NCBI GenBank assembly: GCA_947165115.1
Contig: CAMUZD010000073.1
Location: 1 to 7,485 of the forward strand
DNA length: 7,485 nucleotides
Source of the DNA: an uncultured Clostridia bacterium
GTDB lineage: Bacteria > Bacillota > Clostridia > Oscillospirales > Acutalibacteraceae
Reading direction: 5' to 3'
Shown here piece by piece: positions 1-6,406 of the stretch. Made by a program: the position numbers and the translations under genes. The notes below the pieces were generated by a model. It worked only from the letters and a program-made list of their open reading frames with translations. It was not told the origin of the DNA and did not search any database. Each line of letters opens with the position of its first letter. The first letter of the stretch is position 1.

Positions 1-964
1 CCTTACGGCCCAGGCGGTTATAGTCGATGAGCTTTCCATGGTGGATTCGCGTCTTTTCGCAGATCTGCTCGATGCGCTCCCGATAGGATGCCGCCTCATC
101 ATGGTCGGTGACAGCGATCAGCTCCCGCCGGTCGGAGCGGGGAATGTGCTTCATGATATGATTGATTCTCAGCGCCTGCCCGTGATTGAGCTAAACGAAG
201 TTTTCAGGCAGGCAATGGAGAGCCTGATTATTACCAACGTCCATGCGATAGTGGCGGGCGAAATGCCCGATTTATCAAGGAGCGACAAGGATTTCTTCTT
301 CATCAGCAGGCAGTATCCGGCTGAGGCGTGCGAAACGGTCTGCGAACTCTGCTCCGAGAGACTTCCGAAGGCTTATGACTATTCGCCGTTTGATGATATC
401 CAGGTGCTCTGCCCTTCAAAGAAAGGCGAAACGGGCACAGTCAGTATAAACAAACTCCTTCAGGCAAAGCTGAATCCTCCCGCAAAGGGAAAGAAAGAGC
501 GCCTTTTCGGCGCGCGCACATTCCGCATCGGCGACAAGCTTATGCAGACCAAAAATAATTACAATATCGAGTGGCAGTCCGATGACCGCGAGGGGCAGGG
601 AATATTCAACGGCGATATCGGTATTCTCGAGGATATCGATGAGGGCGAGATGCTCCTTAAAATCAGATTTGACGACCGCCTTGCGAGTATACCTTTCGAC
701 TGCAGCATCGACCTTGATTTTGCCTATGCCGTCACGGTTCATAAGAGCCAGGGCAGCGAATTCAACGCGGTCGTGATTCCGGTAACAGGTATTTCTCCCT
801 ATCTTCAATACAGGAACCTGCTGTATACCGCCGTCACGAGGGCAAAGGAGCTTATAATCCTTGTCGGTGCGGCCGATACTGTTGCGAAAATGGTTAATAA
901 CAATAAAAAGCAGAGCCGTTATTCGGCGCTGAAACACTTTATTATACTCGGTGATGAAAGGTGA
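1..964 (+). CDS. recD2: RecD2-like ATP-dependent DNA helicase, C-terminal part (5'-truncated by window edge)
   Basis: This is the C-terminal 320 residues of a superfamily 1B 5'-3' DNA helicase. The first whole codon is at 2 and the TGA stop is at 962-964. The frame is open to the window edge, so the ATG at 38 is internal. Visible motifs, numbered in the fragment, are the Walker B/DExx box VIVDELSMVD (6-15), motif III VGDSDQLPPVGAG (35-47), EVFRQ with its motif IV arginine (66-70), motif V with VTVHKSQGSEF (about 244-254), and motif VI TAVTRAKE with the arginine finger R280 (276-283). The stretch GARTFRIGDKLMQ...FNGDIG before motif V matches the SH3-like insert of RecD2. The Walker A motif and N-terminal region lie outside the window; whole RecD2 proteins are usually about 700-800 residues. 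RecD2 acts without RecBC in DNA repair and replication-fork maintenance in Firmicutes. The stop overlaps the comF start, so the two genes are probably co-transcribed. TraA/MobA-type relaxase helicases share these motifs, but the SH3-like insert and the neighbours favour RecD2. Confidence 0.93.
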   Translation, partial: LTAQAVIVDELSMVDSRLFADLLDALPIGCRLIMVGDSDQLPPVGAGNVLHDMIDSQRLPVIELNEVFRQAMESLIITNVHAIVAGEMPDLSRSDKDFFFISRQYPAEACETVCELCSERLPKAYDYSPFDDIQVLCPSKKGETGTVSINKLLQAKLNPPAKGKKERLFGARTFRIGDKLMQTKNNYNIEWQSDDREGQGIFNGDIGILEDIDEGEMLLKIRFDDRLASIPFDCSIDLDFAYAVTVHKSQGSEFNAVVIPVTGISPYLQYRNLLYTAVTRAKELIILVGAADTVAKMVNNNKKQSRYSALKHFIILGDER

Positions 965-1668
965 AAAAACTCAGAGAATGGGCAATATTCTCCCTGTTTC
1001 CGAGGCATTGCGCCTGCTGTGACAAGCTGATTGCGGGCGACAGATTCTTCTGCGATGAATGCCTTGAAAAACTGCCGCGGATTGAAGGTGTTATCTGCCC
1101 GTCCTGCGGCAGAGGGAAAAAGGAATGCGCCTGCGGGCACAAGGCGAATTATTATAATTCAATAGCCTCGCCATTTTATTTTGAAGGTGAACTGCGAAAG
1201 GGCATTCACCGCTTCAAATTCCGCTCCGCCGTCTCGAATTCGAAGGCCTATGCCGCCGAAATGGCAAAGACAATCGGCGAAAGATTTGAAGGCGTGCAGT
1301 TCGATTATATAACCGAAGTGCCGATCGGCAGGAATTCTCTGCGCGAGCGCGGCTTCAATCAATGCGCCCTGCTCGCAAAGGAAATATCGCAGATAACCGG
1401 AATTCCGTACAGGCCCGGAATTCTGAAAAAAATCTATGAGACCGAGAAACAGCACGGGCTCAATTATTATCTCAGGCGCGGAAACCTCACCGGCATCTAC
1501 GATTCGGATTATCCGGGAGAAATCAAGGATAAGGTGATTCTGCTCTGCGATGATGTTTCGACCTCGGGCGAAACCTTCAACGAATGCTCAAAAATGCTCT
1601 GGCTGTATGGAGCGAAGGAAATACACTGCATCTGTGCGGCTCTCACAAAGAAAAGAGGCGATAAATAA
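961..1668 (+). CDS. comF: ComF family protein (phosphoribosyltransferase-like, competence-associated)
   Basis: The protein has 235 residues, the usual ComF length. A cysteine-rich N-terminus has pairs that look like a zinc-binding finger: C17/C20, C31/C34, C46/C49 and C56/C58. The family signature RERGFNQ (128-134) follows VPIGRNS. The C-terminal phosphoribosyltransferase fold carries the PRPP-loop motif DDVSTSGET (197-205) after a hydrophobic strand (VILLC). ComF is required for DNA uptake in naturally competent bacteria, where it is linked to handling of single-stranded DNA inside the cell. Homologues are also widespread in bacteria not known to be competent, and the enzymatic substrate is not established. 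The start is GTG at 961, inside the overlap GTGA with the recD2 stop. There is no strong Shine-Dalgarno sequence and no ATG in frame upstream, so translation probably depends on coupling to recD2. No comEA or comEC lies in the window, so actual competence cannot be inferred. The stop overlaps the mreB start by one base. Confidence 0.92.
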   Translation: MKKLREWAIFSLFPRHCACCDKLIAGDRFFCDECLEKLPRIEGVICPSCGRGKKECACGHKANYYNSIASPFYFEGELRKGIHRFKFRSAVSNSKAYAAEMAKTIGERFEGVQFDYITEVPIGRNSLRERGFNQCALLAKEISQITGIPYRPGILKKIYETEKQHGLNYYLRRGNLTGIYDSDYPGEIKDKVILLCDDVSTSGETFNECSKMLWLYGAKEIHCICAALTKKRGDK

Positions 1669-2708
1669 TGCTTGCAACAAATATAGGTATCGATCTCGGC
1701 ACGACGAGCGTCAAGATTTTTATGGAGGGCAAGGGGATAGTTCTGACCGAACCCTCGGCAGTCGCATACAATTCGGATAATAAAATAGTCGGCATAGGTC
1801 AGCGCGCCTATGATATGCTTGAAAAGAATCCTTCGGGCATAAGAGTTGTCAAGCCTATGGTAAACGGCGTCGTCTCTGATTTCACGGCAACCGGTCAGCT
1901 GCTCAGGACTCTTCTGGCGAGAGTATGCAAGAATATGATTCTCAAACCCAATGTAGTAGTCTGCGTGCCTTCAACCGTCACGGGCCTTGAACGAAAGACG
2001 ATTCTTGAACTCGCCGCCGCATCGGGTGCCGCAAAGGCCTGCCTTATTGAAGAACCGCTTGCCGCTGCGCTCGGCGCAGGTCTCGGTATTGATGTTCCCC
2101 GCGGAGTTATGGTTATTGATATCGGCGGAGGCACTGCGGATATAGCGATAATCACGATGGGCTGTGTCTCAATTTCAAAATCAATCAAGGTTGCCGGCAA
2201 TGCTCTCAATGAGGCAATAATCCGCCAGCTTCGCCGCGAAAGAGATATAGTCATAGGCGAAAAGACAGCCGAAATGATTAAGAAGAGAATCGGCTCTGCA
2301 ATCCTGCGCGATGTGGAGCTCGGTATGACAATAAAGGGCAAGAATTATATAACGGGAATGCCTGCCACGTTTGAAGTCAGCTCGACCGAGATTTATCTCG
2401 CGATGCGCCAGCAGCTTGAGCTCATCCTTGAAGGCGTAAGGAGCGTGCTTGAGGAGACAACTCCCGACCTTGCCGCCGATATACTTGAATCTGGCATTTA
2501 TCTTACGGGCGGCACTGCTCAGCTTCGCTCAATAGACAAGATGTTCACTCAGAAACTCGGCATAAAGACAAAAGTCGCCGCAGATCCGGTAAACTGTGTA
2601 GCTATGGGCACCGGCGAGGCGCTAGCAGACATCGATATTTTAAGACATAACGGCTATGTCTTCAAATCGAGGGCAGAGCTCGGCGGTCTTGAAGAACACG
2701 GTGAATAA
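1668..2708 (+). CDS. mreB: MreB/Mbl family rod shape-determining actin homologue
   Basis: This 346-residue protein is a full-length bacterial actin of the MreB/Mbl group. Actin-fold nucleotide-binding motifs are present in order: phosphate-1 GIDLGTTSVKIF (residues about 7-18), phosphate-2 VIDIGGGTADIAII (about 149-162, with D151 and G153-G155), and the adenosine motif LTGGTAQLR (279-287). The segments EEPLAAALGAGLGI and VAMGTGEAL are also typical of MreB. MreB forms membrane-bound filaments that guide the elongation machinery for lateral cell-wall synthesis. The ATG overlaps the comF stop (TAATG), and AGAGG at 1654-1658 gives a good ribosome binding site 9 bases upstream. Unusually for mreB, neither mreC nor mreD follows, so this could be an Mbl- or MreBH-like paralogue, with the mreBCD copy elsewhere. 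The sequence alone does not separate these paralogues with certainty. Confidence 0.93.
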   Translation: MLATNIGIDLGTTSVKIFMEGKGIVLTEPSAVAYNSDNKIVGIGQRAYDMLEKNPSGIRVVKPMVNGVVSDFTATGQLLRTLLARVCKNMILKPNVVVCVPSTVTGLERKTILELAAASGAAKACLIEEPLAAALGAGLGIDVPRGVMVIDIGGGTADIAIITMGCVSISKSIKVAGNALNEAIIRQLRRERDIVIGEKTAEMIKKRIGSAILRDVELGMTIKGKNYITGMPATFEVSSTEIYLAMRQQLELILEGVRSVLEETTPDLAADILESGIYLTGGTAQLRSIDKMFTQKLGIKTKVAADPVNCVAMGTGEALADIDILRHNGYVFKSRAELGGLEEHGE

Positions 2709-2709
2709 T

Positions 2710-3240
2710 ATGCTCGAAAAGAGAAATTACAATAAGAATAAAACCATCGACCTCGGCGATAAGATGCTCAACGGGCAGGGGGCGGGCAAGCTTGCGACCT
2801 GCAGATACGGCTTCTTTCCGATGTCGTATAACGGCTGTGAAATCATAGCCGCCTGCAATTTCCGACGCCTTATCGGCAGTCCCGTCCCTCTTCATGAGGT
2901 CGCAAAGGAGATTTATCCCTACGGCAATTCGTTTTCCGGCCTTTTCGGAACATGGCCTTCGGCCCTGCGCAGATATTTCAGAGATAACAATATCAAAGTC
3001 AAGGAGCTCACGAAATACGAAGATTTCAAAGCGGAATTTTCAAGGGGAAAATACGCAGTGATTTCTTTCTGGAACGCGCATCATATTTTCAAAGGCCTCC
3101 ATACAGTCGCCATTGAAAACATTCCCGAAGGCGTAAAGGTTTATAACAGAAGCAACAAAACCGAAATCCCGGTCACCTACTCAAAACTCGATGACTATAT
3201 GGATTCGGGCAGATTTATCAGGGGATATATAGCGGATTGA
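2710..3240 (+). CDS. Uncharacterised protein with C39/papain-like cysteine peptidase pattern
   Basis: This 176-residue protein has no assigned function that I recognise. It carries a Cys-His-Asn order and spacing that fits a C39-like (papain-fold) peptidase: C43 in SYNGCEIIAACN, H131 in GLHTVAIEN, and N146 in VKVYNRSN, 15 residues after the His. The hydrophobic strand KYAVISFWN precedes the His, as expected for that fold. A canonical oxyanion-hole Gln about six residues before the Cys is absent (P37 is there), so activity is uncertain. There is no signal peptide or membrane segment, so it is probably cytoplasmic. The N-terminus is very basic (KRNYNKNK). The start is taken as ATG 2710, one base after the mreB stop, with GGTGA at 2700-2704 as a modest ribosome binding site. 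An in-frame ATG at 2656 would add 18 residues and overlap mreB by 53 bases, which is less likely. It is the last gene of the left operon, 47 bases before the terminator hairpin. A non-proteolytic role such as a transferase, or an inactive relative, is possible. Confidence 0.8.
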   Translation: MLEKRNYNKNKTIDLGDKMLNGQGAGKLATCRYGFFPMSYNGCEIIAACNFRRLIGSPVPLHEVAKEIYPYGNSFSGLFGTWPSALRRYFRDNNIKVKELTKYEDFKAEFSRGKYAVISFWNAHHIFKGLHTVAIENIPEGVKVYNRSNKTEIPVTYSKLDDYMDSGRFIRGYIAD

Positions 3241-3279
3241 ATATTTACAATTTCCGTTATTGTAATCTGCGAAAAGAGT

Positions 3280-3316
3280 AAAAAAACAATCCCTCTCAGA
3301 TAAGAGAGGGATTTTC
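3280..3316. terminator. Bidirectional rho-independent terminator between convergent genes
   Basis: A perfect 10-bp stem pairs AATCCCTCTC (3288-3297) with GAGAGGGATT (3304-3313) around the six-base loop AGATAA. On the + strand a short T-run (ATTTTC) follows, serving the operon that ends at 3240. On the - strand the stem is followed by TTGTTTTTTT (complement of the A-run at 3280-3286), which makes a stronger terminator for the metallophosphoesterase gene ending at 3333. Confidence 0.9.
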
Positions 3317-3332
3317 TGATTGCCGCTGTTCT

Positions 3333-4046
3333 TTATTTTCCGGGCTTCCAGCTTGAGCCGAAGCGGTCCGTTTCCTTGTCGAGGCGGGCGTTTTCGGTGT
3401 TGTCATAGTCGCAATGTCTGAAATACGGCACTCCATCCTCGATTATCATATAAGTCGCGCTCTGATAATCGCGCTGGTCCGGGCCTTTGGAATAGTAGAG
3501 CGTGCCGGGATTATATACGAATCTGTCATCGGCAAGATGAAACACGCTCGCATAGTGGGAATGCCCGAGAATAAAGCATTTCTTCTCTGCGTCGGGGAAT
3601 GCGGAATACCTCTTCCAGCGCTCGTCAAACGCCCTGAGGGAATCCTTGTTTATAACCGAGAGCAGAAACTGATTCTTCCTCTCGATTGTATTGTATGCGT
3701 GCCTTACGCAGTAGGTGATTCCGTCCGCCTCAAAGTCGAGAGTGCGGGGCAGGCGGGCGAGATAATCTATATCTTTCTTATTCAGTTTTCCGACCGTGAA
3801 TTTTGTGAATCCGATTGCTCTTTCACCTGATTTCAGAGTTGCGTTCCTTACTATTTCAAGGTCGTGATTTCCGCAGACAGTCGGTATTTTAAGCTTTCTG
3901 AAGGTTTCGATGACCTCATGCGGAAAGTAGCCGTAATTCACCAGATCGCCGGCGCAGATGATTTTATCCGCATCAGCTTCCTTTTCAAGCACGGCGTTGA
4001 GCGCATAAATATTCGCATGAACATCGGAAATAACGAGAATTTTCAT
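3333..4046 (-). CDS. Calcineurin-like metallophosphoesterase (YfcE/MJ0936-type)
   Basis: This 237-residue protein belongs to the metallophosphoesterase superfamily, which hydrolyses phosphoesters with a dinuclear metal centre. All core metal-ligand motifs are visible: DVH (D8, H10), GD (G33-D34) in CAGDLVNYG, GNHD (59-62), a histidine in the strand CVRHAYN (H116, where the family usually has His-Gly), GHSH (161-164), and NPG (179-181). This arrangement is that of the single-domain YfcE-like phosphodiesterases. The physiological substrate cannot be told from sequence; family members act on model diesters, and some on nucleotides or RNA. There is no signal peptide, so it is probably cytoplasmic. 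The ATG is preceded by AAAGGGA (complement of 4056-4062) at 9 bases spacing, which supports this start. It is a single-gene transcript, divergent from argC and convergent with the left operon. Nothing ties it functionally to arginine synthesis. Confidence 0.9.
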   Translation of the reverse strand: MKILVISDVHANIYALNAVLEKEADADKIICAGDLVNYGYFPHEVIETFRKLKIPTVCGNHDLEIVRNATLKSGERAIGFTKFTVGKLNKKDIDYLARLPRTLDFEADGITYCVRHAYNTIERKNQFLLSVINKDSLRAFDERWKRYSAFPDAEKKCFILGHSHYASVFHLADDRFVYNPGTLYYSKGPDQRDYQSATYMIIEDGVPYFRHCDYDNTENARLDKETDRFGSSWKPGK

Positions 4047-4092
4047 ATTATCACATCCCTTTATATATTACATTATTTTCCCGCCGATTGCA

Positions 4093-4121
4093 ATTATAAT
4101 GTATATTTTTCACAATAATTG
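4093..4121 (-). promoter_or_regulatory. Possible promoter for the metallophosphoesterase gene
   Basis: Read on the - strand, a perfect TATAAT (complement of 4093-4098) lies about 47 bases upstream of the start codon, which would give a leader of about 40 bases. The -35 element is poor: CAATTA at 17 bp spacing (complement of 4116-4121). A second match (TTGCAA, 17 bp, TAATAT, at 4065-4093) would start transcription within the ribosome binding site and is less likely. Confidence 0.35.
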
Positions 4122-4181
4122 ACGCCGTCGGCAATAATATTCATTAAAATTGTAAATATTTTTATAAATATTCAAATATTC

Positions 4182-4210
4182 TTGACTTTTTATGCATATT
4201 ATTATATAAT
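4182..4210 (+). promoter_or_regulatory. Sigma-A type promoter of the arginine operon
   Basis: TTGACT (4182-4187, five of six matches to the -35 consensus) is separated by exactly 17 bp from a perfect TATAAT (4205-4210). The DNA upstream (about 4136-4181) is almost pure A/T and could act as an UP element. Transcription would start near 4217, leaving about 24 bases before the argC start. The gap 4047-4240 holds no gene or structured RNA that I can see. Confidence 0.85.
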
Positions 4211-4213
4211 CGC

Positions 4214-4226
4214 TGTATATTATTCA
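4214..4226 (+). promoter_or_regulatory. Possible ArgR/AhrC (ARG box-like) operator at the argC transcription start
   Basis: TGTAT-ATT-ATTCA resembles the ARG box (two inverted TGAAT/ATTCA half-sites), but the spacer is 3 instead of 4 bases and the left half has one mismatch. It lies right at the predicted transcription start, where a repressor would block initiation. Two more ATTCA half-sites lie upstream (4139-4143 and 4170-4174), the second in a weak 14-bp match at 4161-4174. The AT-richness of the region makes chance matches likely, so this is a tentative call. Confidence 0.3.
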
Positions 4227-4229
4227 CTT

Positions 4230-4234
4230 AGGAG
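4230..4234 (+). promoter_or_regulatory. Ribosome binding site of argC
   Basis: AGGAG lies 6 bases before the ATG at 4241 and fixes the argC start. With transcription predicted to start near 4217, it lies almost at the 5' end of the mRNA. Confidence 0.85.
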
Positions 4235-4240
4235 CACATT

Positions 4241-5161
4241 ATGACAAAAGTTTTCATTGACGGCAGCGCAGGCACGACAGGCCTGAGAGTAAATGAGCGC
4301 CTCGCCGAAAGAAAAGATATTGAGCTTATAAAACTCACGGAAGAAAACAGAAAAGACACTCAGGCGCGAAAAGAAGCGATAGCGGCGGCGGATGTGGCTT
4401 TCCTCTGCCTGCCGGATGCGGCGGCAGTTGAGGCGGTCGCTCTCGCAGAAGGCACCGATACAGTAATCATCGATACCTCGACAGCTCACAGAGTCAGCCC
4501 CGGCTGGGTTTACGGCTTTCCGGAGCTCACCGGTCAGAGAGAAAAGATTGCTTCATCGAAGCGCATAGCAAATCCCGGATGCCACGCGAGCGGATTCATT
4601 TCGCTTGTCGCACCGCTGACAGAGAAAGCGATTATACCCAAAGATTTGTCTCTCACATGTTATTCGCTTACCGGTTACTCGGGCGGCGGCAAAAAGATGA
4701 TTGCCGAATACGAATGGGATGAGAGAGACATTCTTCTTGAGGCACCGAGAATGTATGGGCTTTCTCAGCAGCATAAGCATCTGTCCGAGATGAGTGCGGT
4801 CTGCAATCTTGAGAATTCTCCCGTCTTTTGCCCGGTTGTCGCTCCGTATTACAGCGGAATGGAAGTGACGGTTCCGCTCTTTGCAAAAGATATAAACGGC
4901 ACTGCGGAAGAAATCAAAGCAGTTTATAAAGAATACTACAACAGCGAGCTTGTCCGATACAGCGATGAGAATGAAAACGGTTTTCTATCGGCAGGCAGTA
5001 TGAGCGGCAGAGACGATATGATAATCGGAGTGTTCGGAAACGATGAGAGAATCCTTCTCGTTTCAAGATTTGATAATCTCGGCAAAGGCGCATCGGGCGC
5101 CGCGATACAGAATATGAATATAGTCCTCGGCGTTGATGAAACGACCGGGCTCAATGTATGA
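4241..5161 (+). CDS. argC: N-acetyl-gamma-glutamyl-phosphate reductase (short, type II)
   Basis: ArgC reduces N-acetylglutamyl-5-phosphate to N-acetylglutamate semialdehyde with NADPH, the third step of ornithine/arginine synthesis in the cytoplasm. The N-terminal Rossmann motif is VFIDGSAGTTGLR (4-16). The segments FLCLPD (54-59) and DTSTAHR (78-84) follow. The catalytic cysteine is C114 in IANPGCHASGF, and the domain GYSGGGKKMI continues the dehydrogenase family pattern. At 306 residues it fits the short (about 310-residue) ArgC type rather than the roughly 340-residue type common in Firmicutes; the dinucleotide motif of the xGTTGL form also fits. It is the first gene of the operon, directly behind a strong promoter, and 20 bases separate it from argJ. 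The short reductases form their own family branch, and I am confident of the function from the arg gene context. Confidence 0.95.
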   Translation: MTKVFIDGSAGTTGLRVNERLAERKDIELIKLTEENRKDTQARKEAIAAADVAFLCLPDAAAVEAVALAEGTDTVIIDTSTAHRVSPGWVYGFPELTGQREKIASSKRIANPGCHASGFISLVAPLTEKAIIPKDLSLTCYSLTGYSGGGKKMIAEYEWDERDILLEAPRMYGLSQQHKHLSEMSAVCNLENSPVFCPVVAPYYSGMEVTVPLFAKDINGTAEEIKAVYKEYYNSELVRYSDENENGFLSAGSMSGRDDMIIGVFGNDERILLVSRFDNLGKGASGAAIQNMNIVLGVDETTGLNV

Positions 5162-5181
5162 GAGTATAAACGGAGGCAGAT

Positions 5182-6396
5182 ATGAAAATCATTGAAGGCG
5201 GCATCTGCGCCGCGAAGGGTTTTACCGCAGGCGGAATTCACTGCGGAATCCGCAAGAATAAAGGCAAGAGGGATTTATCCCTGATTTACAGCGCTGTCAG
5301 AGCTTCGGCGGCCGCGACATACACAACAAATCTCGTCAAGGGCGCGCCCCTGATTGTGACGAAGGAGCATATATCCGACGGCTATGCACAGGCGGTTATC
5401 TGCAACAGCGGTAACGCAAACACCTGCAATGCAAACGGCATTGAAATCGCCGAGCAGATGAGCTCTCTGCTGTCGAATGCGCTCTGCATCGACGAAAAAG
5501 ATGTGGTCGTTGCTTCGACAGGCGTCATAGGCGAGCCGCTTGATATCAAACCGATTGCAGATGGTATTCCCGCTCTGATTGATTCCCTTTCCGATAACGG
5601 AAGCGACAATGCCGCAGAGGGAATCATGACTACCGATACGGTTAAAAAGGAAGTTGCCGTTGAATTTGAACTCGGCGGCAAGGCCTGCAGAATCGGCGGT
5701 ATCGCAAAGGGTAGCGGAATGATTCATCCGAACATGGCAACAATGCTTGTATTCATCACCACCGACGCCGCGATTTCTCCCGAAATGCTTCAGAAAGCGC
5801 TCTCGGGCGATATAAAGAATACTTTCAATATGGTTTCTGTTGACGGCGACACCTCCACCAACGATATGGTGACCGTGCTCGCAAACGGTATGGCGGGCAA
5901 TGAGATTATCATGTCCGACGGCAAAGACTACGCTGAGTTCATGAAAGCACTCAATACCGTTACCATGAATCTCTGCCGCAAAATCGCAGGCGACGGCGAA
6001 GGAGCTACCAAGCTCCTCGAATGCAAAGTCAGCGGAGCGAAGGACGAGCAGACCGCAAAGACAGTTGCTAAGAGTGTTATCTGTTCCTCTCTTCTCAAAG
6101 CCGCGATGTTCGGCGCTGATGCGAACTGGGGCAGAGTTTTATGCGCAATCGGTTACAGCGGAGCTGATGTCGATGTCAATAAAATCGATGTTTCGTTCAG
6201 AAGCGCGAAGGGCGAAATACCCGTTTGCGTTGACGGCGCCGGAATAGAATTCAGCGAGGAATTCGCAAAGGAAATCCTTCTTGAAAAAGATATTGAAATA
6301 CTAATAGAGCTTAAGAGCGGCGAAGCTCAGGCGACTGCCTGGGGCTGCGATCTGACTTATGAATATGTTAAAATAAACGGTGATTACCGGACCTGA
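5182..6396 (+). CDS. argJ: Glutamate N-acetyltransferase / amino-acid N-acetyltransferase ArgJ
   Basis: ArgJ moves the acetyl group from N-acetylornithine to glutamate, giving ornithine and renewing N-acetylglutamate in the cyclic arginine pathway; bifunctional members also use acetyl-CoA to make N-acetylglutamate. The 404-residue length is typical. The precursor cleaves itself at the motif KGSGMIHPNMATML, between A186 and the nucleophile T187, giving alpha (186) and beta (218) chains. Other conserved blocks are TTNLVKGAPL (48-57), CNSGNANTCN, ASTGVIGEPLD, GDGEGATK (270-277), and NWGRVL in the C-terminal part. The extreme C-terminus YVKINGDYRT is the hallmark family ending. GGAGG (5172-5176) lies 5 bases before the ATG. 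Whether it is mono- or bifunctional cannot be decided from sequence. No separate argA is visible here, so it may have to supply the first N-acetylglutamate as well. Confidence 0.96.
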   Translation: MKIIEGGICAAKGFTAGGIHCGIRKNKGKRDLSLIYSAVRASAAATYTTNLVKGAPLIVTKEHISDGYAQAVICNSGNANTCNANGIEIAEQMSSLLSNALCIDEKDVVVASTGVIGEPLDIKPIADGIPALIDSLSDNGSDNAAEGIMTTDTVKKEVAVEFELGGKACRIGGIAKGSGMIHPNMATMLVFITTDAAISPEMLQKALSGDIKNTFNMVSVDGDTSTNDMVTVLANGMAGNEIIMSDGKDYAEFMKALNTVTMNLCRKIAGDGEGATKLLECKVSGAKDEQTAKTVAKSVICSSLLKAAMFGADANWGRVLCAIGYSGADVDVNKIDVSFRSAKGEIPVCVDGAGIEFSEEFAKEILLEKDIEILIELKSGEAQATAWGCDLTYEYVKINGDYRT

Positions 6397-6406
6397 GAGG
6401 TAGAAT

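Noticed and set aside
416..937. Long open frame on the minus strand inside the helicase gene
   Set aside because: It lies wholly opposite a gene with clear helicase motifs, has no recognisable domain, and is a codon-bias shadow.
1895..2341. Open frame on the minus strand inside mreB
   Set aside because: Low-complexity Ser/Ile/Ala-rich translation typical of an antisense shadow of a real gene.
2656..2709. Upstream ATG start for the small peptidase-like gene
   Set aside because: It would overlap mreB by 53 bases and has no better ribosome binding site; ATG 2710 directly after the mreB stop is more natural.
3414..3830. 138-codon open frame on the plus strand opposite the metallophosphoesterase
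   Set aside because: The minus-strand frame has all metallophosphoesterase motifs and a good ribosome binding site; the plus-strand frame has neither.
4154..4180. AAATATT repeats as a CRISPR or iteron array
   Set aside because: Copies are 7 bases long, irregularly spaced (12 and 8 bases) and expected by chance in such AT-rich DNA.
4047..4240. Search for T-box, riboswitch or small RNA upstream of argC
   Set aside because: The promoter lies only about 30 bases from the start codon, and no stable hairpin followed by a T-run is present.
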